The position numbers and the translations under genes are program-made. 64,000 bases of DNA, from the NCBI GenBank assembly GCA_944989445.1, contig CALYLW010000177.1:868556-932555 (forward strand), given 5' to 3'. Shown in pieces: positions 43,974 through 55,380 of the stretch. How positions within the stretch are numbered: the stretch's first letter is position 1; the number at the start of each line of letters is the position of its first letter. Origin of the DNA: Ampullaceana balthica (Eukaryota > Mollusca > Gastropoda > Lymnaeidae). Below the pieces are notes generated by a model, which saw only the letters and a program-made list of their open reading frames with translations, was not told where the DNA came from and did not search any database.

Positions 43974-44180
43974 AGACACTCTATTTTGTGACACTCTATT
44001 TTGAGACACTCTATTTTGAGACACTCTATTTTGTAACACTCTATTTTGTGTCACTCTATTTTGTGACACTCAATTTTGTGACACTCTATTTTGTGACACT
44101 CTATTTTGAGACACTCTATTTTGTGACACCCTATTTTGTGACACTCTATTTTGTGACACTATATTTTGTGACACTGTATT
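43974..44180. repeat. 15-bp minisatellite, ~13 copies
   Basis: Unit GACACTCTATTTTGT with GA/GT variants. Confidence 0.95.
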
Positions 44181-44299
44181 GAGAATGATACTTGTCCTCT
44201 ACCAACTGTTACATCTTCAGATACACACGTATCTTTGTCATACTGATAGTTTTAGATTATCTTCTACTACACTACCTATAACAAGTCTAATACCACAAT

Positions 44300-44696
44300 A
44301 ACACAATCATAGGGCATGACTTAATGGTACGACACAAACATAGGACATGACTTAATGGTATGACACAATCATAGGACATGACTTAATGGTACGACACAAT
44401 CATACGACATGACTTAATGGTATGACACAATCATAGGACATGACTTAATGGTACGACACAATCATAGGACATGACTTAATGGTACAACACAATCATAGGA
44501 CATGACTTAATGGTACGACACAATCATAGGACATGACTTAATGGTACGACACAATCATAGGACATGACTTAATGGTACGACACAATCATACGACATTACT
44601 TAATGGTATGACACAATCATAGGACATGACTTAATGGTACGACACAATCATACGACATGACTTAATGGTACGACACAATCATAGGACATGACTTAA
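44300..44696. repeat. 31-bp minisatellite, ~13 copies
   Basis: Unit CATGACTTAATGGTACGACA plus CAATCATAGGA, with TACGAC/TATGAC variants. Confidence 0.95.
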
Positions 44697-44699
44697 TAC

Positions 44700-47600
44700 C
44701 ATAATGACAAAGTCAAAACGATTTTCGCATATAGTTTCTTTAATTGAGTAGAAAAAAAAATGCATTGCTTTACAAGAATCAAAATGTGGTCCTTTTTAGT
44801 TATGGGATACAACCATACACTCAGAGCATACTTCAAAATTATAAGGTACGGTCATACATTCAGACTATTTGCTATTTTATCTGGGACAAGATGCTGACTA
44901 AGAGACCTTTATTTTTGGTAAGGGAAAAGCAAGAATTCATTTCAAGCCTGACAGAAATGCTTGATAAAAACATTTAATTGTAAAGACAAATTATTCAGAG
45001 AAGTAAACATGAGCTAAACTTAAAATGTCGTTAGAATAATAAAAATTTTTTACACATGAGATAGTCAGAAAAAGTCATAAATAAAAGCAGACATTTTTTA
45101 CATCGACACAAACACTACAGTTAAGAATATTAAAATGATTCATATAAACATTTATAAGAACATTCGGTCTGATATTTAAATAACATAAATAATTAAAGTA
45201 TTCAAAGGTAGTTTGTTTGTTTGTTTTATTTTATCTTTCAGGGGTTCCTGGTGATGTAATAAATCATAATCAAAGATTGCTATGAACAGAGGTTCAAACA
45301 TGGGGAAAAATTTTGTTCAAGTTTTGACTGTCGTATCTTTGAACACTGAGTTATGTTTTAAATAATTTCTCCCTAATTACATGTAACTTTGAATTATTTT
45401 GTATTTCTGAAAACGGCATCGAAAGTGTTAGCATGACAGAGTCACCGACAAAAGGGGAAGTAAGCATGTAGCAGTTTGTTTAAACATGAAGAATTTGACA
45501 TTATGTCACATGACTAAAAGAGAATGTTAACATTTAAAAATCTATTAGATCAAATAGTTCAGCAGGCTGACTCCTGGTTGTGAATACTTTGACCCAAACA
45601 TTTTCACCCACCAAAGTTTTAAATTTAATGCCAAGTTTCTTTGTACAAACTAGTGTCGATATTGTGAGGCTGAAGTACTGAGAACAAGCACACCACAAGA
45701 TAATTTCATCAATTACATTTTTTAAATAATTTATTGTTCAGATTTTAAGAATTAAATCTATAAAAAAGGTAATGAAATTTTTTTATAAAAAATTTTATTG
45801 AAATACTTTTTTTTCTATTCATTGTAATTAGGAAACAACAAAATAACATGTACATTCTCCCATCATATTTCTTGCATAGTCTATGAAATCTACCATTCAA
45901 ACAAATTTGACTTGCTATTAACAAATCAAGCAAAGTTTATTTCATTCCATTATTCCAATTTGTAATATCGGCATAAGACTTGATTTTCAAAACTACGAAA
46001 ACAAATTTTGAGCACTATTAAATTTGTGAAATAATTTAATTTCTAAAAATTTCATTAAAAAAAATATATATATTCACCGATAAAATTTTAACGGACAATG
46101 TTTATTAAGCATTACGTTTCCTTTATGAGAAAGCACTACAAAATTTTTAAAGAAAATGAATTCTCTATTTCTCACAAATAAAGTTAATTAATTTTTGTTT
46201 CTTATTTTTATTCCTATGTATAAGCCCTTTTCTCAAAATGTTGAACTATCAATACATGTAATTAAAAACTTATAGATAATTAATTAGAACATAACCTAGA
46301 TATAATTTATGTTAGCCAGCTAAATCAATTAACACTGCATACAACACAATAATTTCCTTTCTTAAAAATTTAATTCTCAACATATTCAACTAAAATAAAT
46401 TTGAAGATGAAGAAACAGAATTTTTAAATCACATTTCTTTTCATTATTCAACTTTGTAACTTTTCTTTTATTATTTGTGAAACTTAACATTAAAATAATG
46501 ATAAAAATAATATTTCCCTGGAAAGAATTGCACTTAACAAAGGAATCAATGACAAAATTACAATAAAATATTTAGTTAAAAGCACCAACATGTACCAAAT
46601 TCTTTCAGAATGGAAATGATTTATATTAAAACTGGAATTTCCTTATAAAAAATAGATCATCTCCTTTTACAAAAATCATTTTTTTAAAATACTTAATAAA
46701 CTGCTGTTTGTCCCATGATCAGAATTCAGCTCAAGTTAACAATTATGGATATTTGAAGTAGGAAACTTGACAATTAAACTCAAAACTAAAATACTGTATA
46801 TGACACCTAAAGCAGTATTATCTTTATATTGCTTAATAAATTAAGCCTTGTAAAAAATTATACAAAGTTGTTATCAGTGTGTGATATTGTTTAAATAGCA
46901 CTGCCAGTTAAATTATGTGGGATAAGTTTGTGCAGCCATTAATATTGGAAGATTTAACTCAAGAGACTTGTCACATTGCTTATGAAGTATTTCATTAATT
47001 TTTATTTGAGTTGATCAGAGAGGTGGAATGTTGTAATGAGAGCTACATAACTGATAGAATTATTTCTCAATGATTGTTCGGTTGTGCTATCAGAAATTGT
47101 AGCTAAAAATGTGTTAAAGTCACTGCAATATAACATTTCTTTGGTGTTCTTTAAAATCATTTTTTTAAAACAATTTAATATTGAGTTTCTGTTCATCAAT
47201 ATAGGGAGTGGGGTCACATAAAATATTTAAATGAAAACCAATATAAGTTATCAACAAATTTTCCTTCAACAATTTATATTCAAATTACTTTCCTCCTGCA
47301 TAATATTAAATGAATAAAATATTAAATGCCACAGAAATTGTTAAGGAACGGTAAAAGTTTAAAATGTATTAAATTTAACAATGATTTATCTCAGTTTTCT
47401 GAAGTAATATCTCTTGACTCTAAAGAGGTACAAACATTAAAGTCATTCTTGAAATGAAAAATAAATAAGTGAGATACTTTTAGTCCCTAAAGTAACAAGA
47501 TAACTCTAGATTCTTTCACTGAAACCAATTTTTCTTGCTATTCCACATGGCTTTTATAAAAAAAATGATAATAAAAACTCATTCAAGCAACAATCAGTGC

Positions 47601-47860
47601 AGTCAACAAATATTTTAAACATAACATATATATAAAAGAAACTTCTCACAACCCCAGAAGTAATCACTAAAGAAATAAAACATTCATGCCGATCAAGATT
47701 AGTTTTAAAGAGATCTCATGACTATTTTTACCAGAAATTAAATGAAAGTTTTACAATCCTTAAATCATTTCATTTTCATTACTTCTCAGAACAAAATAAA
47801 ATCCCATTTTAAACTATTTAAATGCCATAATATTGTGAAGGTTATTGAAAAATCAATAAT
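44700..47860. other. Long AT-rich tract; possibly the 3' UTR of SMIM15
   Basis: Strongly AT-rich, without the transposon or tandem repeats that crowd the rest of the window. It lies directly downstream of SMIM15 on the gene strand. Many AATAAA signals exist on the minus strand. That it is a long 3' UTR is inference; transcript data would decide. Confidence 0.3.
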
Positions 47861-47867
47861 TCACACC

Positions 47868-48130
47868 TGACTGCCTACCCTAAATAAATAATCAACACCT
47901 GGCTGACAACCCTAAATCAATAATTCACACCTGGCTGACAACCCTAAATCAATAATTCACACCTGGCTGGCTACCCTAAATAAATAATTCACACCTGACT
48001 GGCTACCCTAAATAAATAATTCACACCTGGCTGGTTACCCTAAAACAATAATTGACACCTGGCTGGCTACCCTAAATCAATAATTGACACCTGGCTGGCA
48101 ACACTAAATAAATAATTGACACCTGGCTAG
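47868..48130. repeat. ~32-bp minisatellite, ~8 copies
   Basis: Unit CCTAAATAAATAATTCACAC plus CTGGCTGGCTAC, with variants such as TTGACACC. About 540 bp downstream of the SMIM15 stop. Confidence 0.9.
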
Positions 48131-48243
48131 CTACCCTATTGATGACAGAAGTTAATTTCAAGAGCTATTGCCAGCTAAAAGTTTATAATGTAAGTAAATT
48201 TTAAACAATTTTTCAAACTGGTCAAAAGTAAAGCTTAAAAAAA

Positions 48244-48248
<5 letters not shown>

Positions 48249-48306
<58 letters not shown>
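48249..48306. repeat. (TA)n microsatellite
   Basis: About 29 uninterrupted TA dinucleotides. Confidence 0.97.
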
Positions 48307-48310
<4 letters not shown>

Positions 48311-48667
48311 TAACAAATTATTTGATCTCAAATTTAAATTAATACAGTATGAATGCATTTATAATGTAATTTATATAATAACTGATAGTAAGAAAACAGA
48401 CACAATCAACATATTTTTAATGGACAACAAAGAGTTCATATTTTCTTAAAGAAATAATTATATTGGCCATTTAATCTCTACAAATAAAAGTTTGTCCCAC
48501 ATACAAACAGAACTCATTAATTTAACAATTAACTGTAATCCAATAATTCATCATATCAAATATCATAAAATTTATCTCCCATGCATGATCAGACAAACAG
48601 AAACAAATGGACAATCACTCTTCAGATGCTGCCAGAGCTTTCAGGACAACACACCCAAATATGGGAT

Positions 48668-48907
48668 TTAATCAGCTTTGTGCCTCCGTGTTCTGGCGAT
48701 GTTAGACTCACGTTTGGCTTTACGCTTCTTGTCTTTCTCCTTGTGCTGGATCTCCTTGGCCAGCTTCCATGCCAGGATGGCACTGATGAGGAACAAGGGA
48801 GACAACACCAGGAGAACGTAGTAGATAAACTGCCAGGGGTTGGTCGCCGCAAACTTGATGGTGCTCTGAAGATATTCATTCAGGTCGTAACCAAAAACAG
48901 TCACCAT
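48668..48907 (-). CDS. SMIM15: Small integral membrane protein 15
   Basis: 79 codons starting MVTVFGYDLNEYLQSTIKFA. One membrane segment, IYYVLLVLSPLFLISAILAW (residues ~28-47), is followed by KLAKEIQHKEKDKKRKAKRE and a basic tail, RRHKAD. The layout and the motifs NPWQF, LSPLFL, WKLAK and NIARTRR match vertebrate SMIM15 (about 74 residues). SMIM15 is a conserved single-pass protein whose molecular role is not established. The ATG chosen has a good context (AAG before, G after); the in-frame codons upstream offer no ATG. A likely acceptor (TTTTCTACTCCAG) lies about 36 nt upstream, so the start is probably near the beginning of exon 2, with at least one leader exon further up that I could not place. 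A 38-bp array begins right behind that acceptor. Confidence 0.9.
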   Translation of the reverse strand: MVTVFGYDLNEYLQSTIKFAATNPWQFIYYVLLVLSPLFLISAILAWKLAKEIQHKEKDKKRKAKRESNIARTRRHKAD

Positions 48908-48947
48908 CTTGGATGAGCAGAACAATCAAGATCAAGATCTGGAGTAG

Positions 48948-49905
48948 AAAAGTTGTTGATTGTATGTTTAGTATATTGATAGAAGTGATCTCTTTGATTG
49001 TATGTTGAGTATATTGATAGAAGTGATCTCTTTGATTGTATGTTTAGTATATTGATAGAAGTGATCTCTTTGATTGTATGTTTAGTATATTGATAGAAGT
49101 GATCTCTTTGATTGTATGTTTAGTATATTGATAGAAGTGATCTCTTTGATTGTATGTTTAGTATATTGATAGAAGTGATCTCTTTGATTGTATGTTTAGT
49201 ATATTGATAGAAGTGATCTCTTTGATTGTATGTTTAGTATATTGATAGAAGTGATCTCTTTGATTGCATGTTTAGTATATTGATAGAAGTGATCTCTTTG
49301 ATTGTAAGTTTAGTATATTGATAGAAGTGATCTCTTTGATTGTATGTTTAGTATATTGATAGAAGTGATCTCTTTGATTGTAAGTTTAGTATATTGATAG
49401 AAGTGATCTCTTTGATTGTAAGTTTAGTATATTGATAGAAGTGATCTCTTTGATTGTATGTTTAGTATATTGATAGAAGTGATCTCTTTGATTGTATGTT
49501 TAGTATATTGATAGAAGTGATCTCTTTGATTGTATGTTTAGTATATTGATAGAAGTGATCTCTTTGATTGTATGTTTAGTATATTGATAGAAGTGATCTC
49601 TTTGATTGTATGTTTAGTATATTGATAGAAGTGATCTCTTTGATTGTATGTTTAGTATATTGATAGAAGTGATCTCTTTGATTGTATGTTTAGTATATTG
49701 ATAGAAGTGATCTCTTTGATTGTATGTTTAGTATATTGATAGAGGTGATCTCTTTGATTGTATGTTTAGTATATTGATAGAGGTGATCTATTTGATTGTA
49801 CGTTGAGTATATTGATAGAGGTGATATCTTTGATTGTATGTTTAGTATATTGATAGAGGTGATCTATTTGATTGTACGTTGAGTATATTGATAGAGGTGA
49901 TCTCT
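48948..49905. repeat. 38-bp minisatellite, ~25 copies, in the presumed leader intron of SMIM15
   Basis: Unit TGATCTCTTTGATTGTATGT plus TTAGTATATTGATAGAAG. Copies are nearly identical except for the distal five or so, which carry AGAGG and TACGTTGAG. It starts within about 10 bp of the acceptor polypyrimidine tract on the gene strand. Confidence 0.95.
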
Positions 49906-49909
49906 TTGC

Positions 49910-50520
49910 ATTCTTTCAACACTCTTTTCAGACACAGATGTGCATTTAAAAAAGTATTGCACAAAAAATTGAAATTTTTGGCCAATATCATATGATCATC
50001 CTTAATTTAAATAATGAATAACAATTCATATGAAATTCATTTAAAAAATTTAAGCCAAAGGATCACTAACATCAAAAATGAAGAATGCTAAATGATAAAA
50101 AGTGGGGAAGGGCATTTTTGTATTAAATGTAATTTGTCAATAAAAAATGCACCATGTAAAAAATAACTCCTCTCTTGAATTATATATATATTTTTTTTAA
50201 ATGTTGTAAGGCTAGTCAGTGCTTGAAATAACTTTTTTCTACTAAAGCAAACATGCATGTTTGGAGATGTTTAATACTACCTTAATAAAAAGAAAATTTT
50301 ATGGCACATATAGTTACACTATCTATATCAATTTTCGATTTTAAATCATGATGCTATAAAATAATGGTCTTAATGGATACAACACTGCGACTGTAATAAA
50401 ATGTTTAGATACATCATTCTTGCAAATTTCCTCAGACTAAATCTGAGCCAGAGAAAGTTTATGATCTAAACTAAATAAAAGTTTATAAGGGCTTTTAAAG
50501 AAAATAACATGATTTGTATT
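49910..50520. other. AT-rich, nothing recognised
   Basis: No gene, array or transposon end seen. Confidence 0.4.
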
Positions 50521-50795
50521 CATAAGGCTTTCAAGACTGCACTAAAAACGCATCGCTTCAAACTTTACTTTCAAAATTAATAAAACAACAATAAAAAATT
50601 TATTTAACCGATAAATGTAGCTTATATGCACCGTAATGTCATTCATTATGTGTTGTATTTAGAATATGAATGTTTTATATCGAATGAATTAACAATTATG
50701 TATGTTAGTAATTTTATGTAAACCGCTGTGAGCCCAGTTACTTGCTGGGGTACTGTGCTATATAAATTATCAAATTATTTGTATTATTATTATTG
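50521..50795 (+). mobile_element. CR1-like LINE 3' end
   Basis: Begins with KAFKTALKTHRFKLYF in frame on the plus strand, then the 3' UTR containing CGCTGTGAGCCCAGTTACTT, and ends in TATTATTATTATTG. Same family as 2437-2760. Confidence 0.75.
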
Positions 50796-50984
50796 TAAAT
50801 GTCATACATGCCCAATATAATCTTAACACAATATTATTTACACAGGAAACATGTAAACTATATCTTGTGCTTTTTCCAAAATGCTGAAAAGTATTATATC
50901 TGACCAAATGTAAAAGACTGTTGGGTTAAGATGAAAACTCACAAAAGTTTGAGCTGTGCAATGAAATTTATGCAGCTGAAATAT

Positions 50985-51190
50985 AAACATATATAATTTG
51001 CAATGTCACGTAGTGTCTGTCCGTGACGCTATGCAAGGTAACTCCCGATAAAAAATGAAAATATAGGAGTAAAAGTGTTGCATTCGAGATTAACAAAGTG
51101 TGTTTCTAGCCATAAAATATTGTGACGTGACGTCATTATTTGAGCTTTTATTTATGTGTGAAGGGAACGAAGTAAAATTTTATTTGATTA
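50985..51190 (+). mobile_element. Helitron head fragment
   Basis: CATATATAATTTGCAATGTC and GTCTGTCCGTGACGCTATGC match the 5' end of the Helitron at 3697. I see no 3' hairpin-CTAG end before unrelated sequence. Confidence 0.55.
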
Positions 51191-51595
51191 ATATTATTAT
51201 TATTTTTTTGTATTAAATGTTCATTTTTGTGTATGTGTCCATGTTAATATTACATACGTAATTATAAATTTAATTTTCTATATTAATATATAACATTTGT
51301 TTTTCGGTTTATGAAATTTACAATAGGTTGTCGTTTGGTTGTCAAGTTTCGATGCGTTTTGAGCTACATAGCCTTTATTTATTACTGCAAATGAAATTTG
51401 CCAACATATGCTTCAGTTTAGCGTTTGTTTTTCTTTTATACACTTTGAGATTGCATATTTGTATGTTTAAAAAAATAACATATTTAAAAATCGGACTCCT
51501 CCCCACAATAGTTTTTTTTAAAATTGTTATTTACATGTAATATTTTAATGCGTCTTAGACTAATTTGGAATAAAAAAATCTTTGCTTTTAATATA

Positions 51596-52130
51596 GAACT
51601 GGAAGGGGTGCTGACTTGACAATAATGAAAACGTTTATTAGAATTCCTAAAACGTGTATATTAAATTTTATATACGATTACCTGTTGATACTTTAATATT
51701 TTCTTTTATCCAGTGATTAACATATTACTTCAAAGGTTTCATGCAAAATAAATAGTTCTTTGTTATTCATATTTGTAAATAGTTACAATTTTTTATTTAC
51801 ATGTTTTTGATAATGTAAAGGTAAAAATGTATGGACCAATGGGCGCATAAACTGACAAGTCATAATAGATCTTGAAAAGGTGCTGACTTGACAATAATAA
51901 AAACATTTATGTGAATTACTAACACATTTATATTTAATTGTAAATATGATTTACAGTTGATTATTTAATCTTTTCTGTTATCCTGTGACAAACTTTGCTT
52001 ACTATGTTTCATTCAAAATGAATAGTTCTTTGTTATTAACATGTGTAAAAATTACATTTTATTTTTTACATGTTTTGGTAATGTTGTGGTAATACTGTAT
52101 GGACAAATGTGCGAATAAACTGAGAAGTCA
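51596..52130. repeat. Diverged ~265-bp tandem duplication
   Basis: Both halves contain GGTGCTGACTTGACAATAAT, AAATAGTTCTTTGTTATT or AATAGTTCTTTGTTATTAAC, and GAC(C)AAT...AAACTGA(C/G)AAGTCATAAT. There are several substitutions, so it is an older duplication. Confidence 0.8.
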
Positions 52131-52473
52131 TAATCATCAATGAAGCTTAAACTGCTTCAAATCACAGATGTCCTTGATGTGGATCACATTACAGTCACAT
52201 AATTTATTTTTAACGCTCTGTGCTGTATTATTGGTGCACTCATAATTGGTGCGCACTATTCAATGCCGCAAGTTAACATCCGGCTGACTCCTCAGCAATA
52301 TTTGTTAATACTTCGAACTTCAAACTTCTTTGCTGTAGTATCACCTTATGCTGTGTGTAATTCACTATGCATTTAATATTATCCTGATTATATCATTATT
52401 ATTCATGCAAACTTATATAACACGAAGCCTAAGCTTGGAGGTTTTCTCATAACACATATATTCGTATATATAA

Positions 52474-52779
52474 TCAAAATATATACTCTGCTATGTCCGT
52501 TCGTAATGCTAGATTTTAGAAAGCGCACCTCTAAAAAAAATAGCCTTGAAAAAAAAATTGCAAAAAAATATATTGCAAAACAAAAACCCAAAAAACCCCC
52601 ACTATTTTCAAACGTCCGCATAAAATTGTTCAATATGGAAAATAGATTTAACTTTTCTCTCTTGGTCTCTACATTTTCTGATTATTTACTATGCGGCTTT
52701 CAAGCAAAAGGGACAATTACAAAAACTGAAATATATCCATTTTGAAAACTTCCGTCATTTTTGACGGGTAATACACAAG
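52474..52779 (+). mobile_element. Non-autonomous Helitron with a variant CAAG end
   Basis: Starts TCAAAATATATACTCTGCTA and ends with the stem-loop CGTCATTTTTGACG then GGTAATACACAAG, flanked by A and T. Sister of 11929-12274 (shared AGAAAGCGCACC(G/T)CTAAAAA). The 3' CTAG has become CAAG. Confidence 0.8.
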
Positions 52780-53167
52780 TAAATAAATATTTATGTTATA
52801 AGTTATTGGCATTATTTACTGTTTCCAACAGAATTATTCTTTCAATAAAACAAAGGGTGAGAGCAATTTCTTCATAAATATGCCGAAATAATATTGCTTA
52901 GAGAGCTACAATCACAGTCCGCGAGGAAGAAAATCAACACATTATTCTGGATTATAATGCTCTCTGCTTTAACTCAAATTTGATATAAAAGCTTTAAAAA
53001 TAAAGGACTGCCTTTATATATATATATATACACACTATGTAGTGTAATGGAAATTAGAGAACAAGGTTTGTTGAAGATTGAAATTAAAATAAAAAAACAT
53101 TAATGAGGCTAATTGTTGCTAAAATGTTAGAATGTCTTCCGAAGACAAGAAAAAAAAATGAAATATA

Positions 53168-53458
53168 GAGGCATGGTGGTTGAGTGACATGCACAGTCGG
53201 CTGGCATACCGATGGTCACGGGTTCGATTCCATGTGAAGGCAAGGATTTGTTGAAGGGCCTAGTGCGTACCCGAGTCCACCCAGCTCAGAATGGGTACCT
53301 AACACTAGTTAGGGAAATAAAGGTGGCCGGGTAATGCGTGAAACCCATAGAGCCGTGGTCTGTGAACGCTGCATCACTAGCCAACAGACCGGCATAGTCT
53401 GTGGACGCAATAATCTTCTGTAAAGAAGGAGCGTCTGTATAGATAAGATAAGATAAAA
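53168..53458 (+). mobile_element. tRNA-derived SINE, near full length
   Basis: A box-like TGGTTGAGTGACATGC near the start, B box GGTCACGGGTTCGATTCC at 53214-53231. A ~200-bp body contains GGTACCTAACACTAGTTAGG, followed by the 3' end AATCTTCTGTAAAGAAGGAG and an (AGATA)n tail. Other pieces of the same family are at 1606-1668, 12797-12861, 39528-39575, 53650-53960 and 59314-59341. Confidence 0.87.
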
Positions 53459-53649
53459 TTGCTTAAAAACTGTGTTCTCATCCAACATGGGGAACTGATG
53501 ACTCAACTTTTTAATCGCTTTTGAAAACTTTTAGTAAATTTTAATTTTAGTTTAAAATATTCCTTTTGTTGTGAAATCTTTTCAATTAAAGATTTAATAC
53601 ATAATTAATTTAAGTATTAAAAGCATGCAACAAAAAATCTGATTTATTA

Positions 53650-53960
53650 TCTTATCTGTTATGGAAGCTCCTTCTGTCCAGCAGATTTAGCATCCTACAT
53701 TCTCATAAGAACATATAGTTATAGTATCATATAGGTAAGCAATGCAGCGTTCACAGGCCATGGCTATCATATAGGTAAGCAATGCAGCATTCACAGGCCA
53801 TGGCTATCATATAGGTAAACAATGCAGCATTCACAGGCCATGGCTATGAGGGACAACACTATTCCCAACACATTTGTTTCCCTAACTAGTGTTAGGTACC
53901 CATTCAGAGCTGGGTGGATTCAGGGACACTTTTGACCCTGGAAACAAATCCCTTTAGTTT
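53650..53960 (-). mobile_element. SINE, minus strand, with internal 40-bp triplication
   Basis: Reads backward through the tail (TATCTTATCTGTTATGGAAG) to ACTAGTGTTAGGTACCCATT and GAGCTGGGTGGATTCAGGG. Inside, GGTAAGCAATGCAGC(A/G)TTC is repeated three times with a ~40-bp period (53718-53847). The head with A and B boxes is missing. Confidence 0.75.
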
Positions 53961-54744
53961 ATTATTAAGTAATTTAAGTCAGTAAAGCAAAATTAAAATT
54001 CAATAGACTATGACTATTTTTTACCCTAAGCCCTAAGCCTAAATGAAAAATATTCAAGATATTGTCCTAATTTCAATCCCATTCTCATTCTGTTGAATAG
54101 AAGTATTTGCTTGGCATAGCCTAAGAATGATTGCTTTTGTCTTTGTTTCTCAATAAAAGAAGAGACTAACACTTGGTAACATATTATTAACTATATTATA
54201 ATATAACTTATGATGTATAACTTAAATTTTTAAGTTTAAAAATGTCTGTATAGTATAGAATGAGCATCTGTAATAGATATACAAGTTGGCTAATCGAAGA
54301 CCAAAAAAAAATAAATTTAAATAATAATTTTATTTGATGATTGATTAAGAAAATGTTCAAGGCAAGGTGTTTAAATTTTAGGGTAGGTAACTAAGTTAAG
54401 TAGCTATTGTCTATATACAGACTGACAAACTAAGATTATGAATAATCATAGACCTATGTCTAGTCCTAAATCAGTAGGTCAAAGCCTAATTCAAACTAAT
54501 TCAATAGGATTATAGTAAGAGGCTTTACTTTAGTGTAGTCACAGTGTAAGTGTAGTGTAATGCAAGAGTAGAAAGAGCTGCACTTAAGCCCATTCATAAT
54601 TTCAATTTCATTTTTGTTATCATTATCATTATCTCTTTTTATCGTGAATCATAACTGATGTATTATTATAATTAATAATTTGTCATTTAAAATTATATAG
54701 GCTAAATAATAATAAATCAGCAAATTTACTAATTAGGCTAATCG
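53961..54744. other. AT-rich, nothing recognised
   Basis: No gene or transposon end identified; short AT-rich repeats only. Confidence 0.4.
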
Positions 54745-54884
54745 GTTAATCCTGCAGTTTCTACACGTATATTATTTCACAGCGAAATTTAATTTTCTCG
54801 TGAGAACTTACGTTTTTAATTTATTAAATGCATTATTGTATGTTGTATTTCAGCTTTTACAGCACTAATTTGTAACTCTTTTTA

Positions 54885-55362
54885 AATCCCTTATATTAAC
54901 TTCACCAGCGTCTCTGTCTTGGGCGGGCGGAAAAACAAAAGTCGAAAATAACTCACTTCCCGTGATCCGATCGAGCTGGAATTTGGCACACGGACCCGTC
55001 TCACCTAACAATGCATTGTATCAAAATTTCAGATCGATCGAACGTACCGTAAATAAATTAATGCATTTTTAGTTTCTCCTTATATAACATATGTAATTCA
55101 AATTCACGGTTTGTTATTGTTTTTTTTCCCACGTGAGAGTTTGAGTTGACGCTTTGACGTCGACCCATCGAAGTACCGGCGTGCTTTTGTTTACATTTTA
55201 CGTGTCATGCTGAACTCGGCCCCCCCCCCTTAGGGTTATGAAGCAAAGTTGATTTAAGACATATTCAGTCTGTAAATGCTTGTCGCGTTTGAAGATAATC
55301 AATACTGTTAGTTATGACTCATATATAAGGGATTTATAGTCAAAAACTTTGTTTTTACGGGT
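54885..55362 (+). repeat. Diverged single copy of the ~490-bp AAATCC element
   Basis: Starts AAATCCCTTATATTAACTTC, has CGAGCTGGAATTTGGCACAC and ATCAAAATTTCAGATCGATC, and ends AAGGGATTTATAGTCAAAAA. Its left terminus and its right ATAAGGGATTTATAG are inverted versions of one another. Confidence 0.75.
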
Positions 55363-55380
55363 TTGTTTTATTACTTTCTA

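Noticed and set aside
43988..44182. TLYFVTLYFE repeat frame
   Set aside because: Artefact of the 15-bp array.
48581..48916. 111-codon plus-strand frame over SMIM15
   Set aside because: Antisense shadow of SMIM15; no homology and poor composition.
53168..53240. tRNA gene from A and B boxes
   Set aside because: The spacing and sequence do not fold as a tRNA, and the body and (AGATA)n tail mark a SINE.
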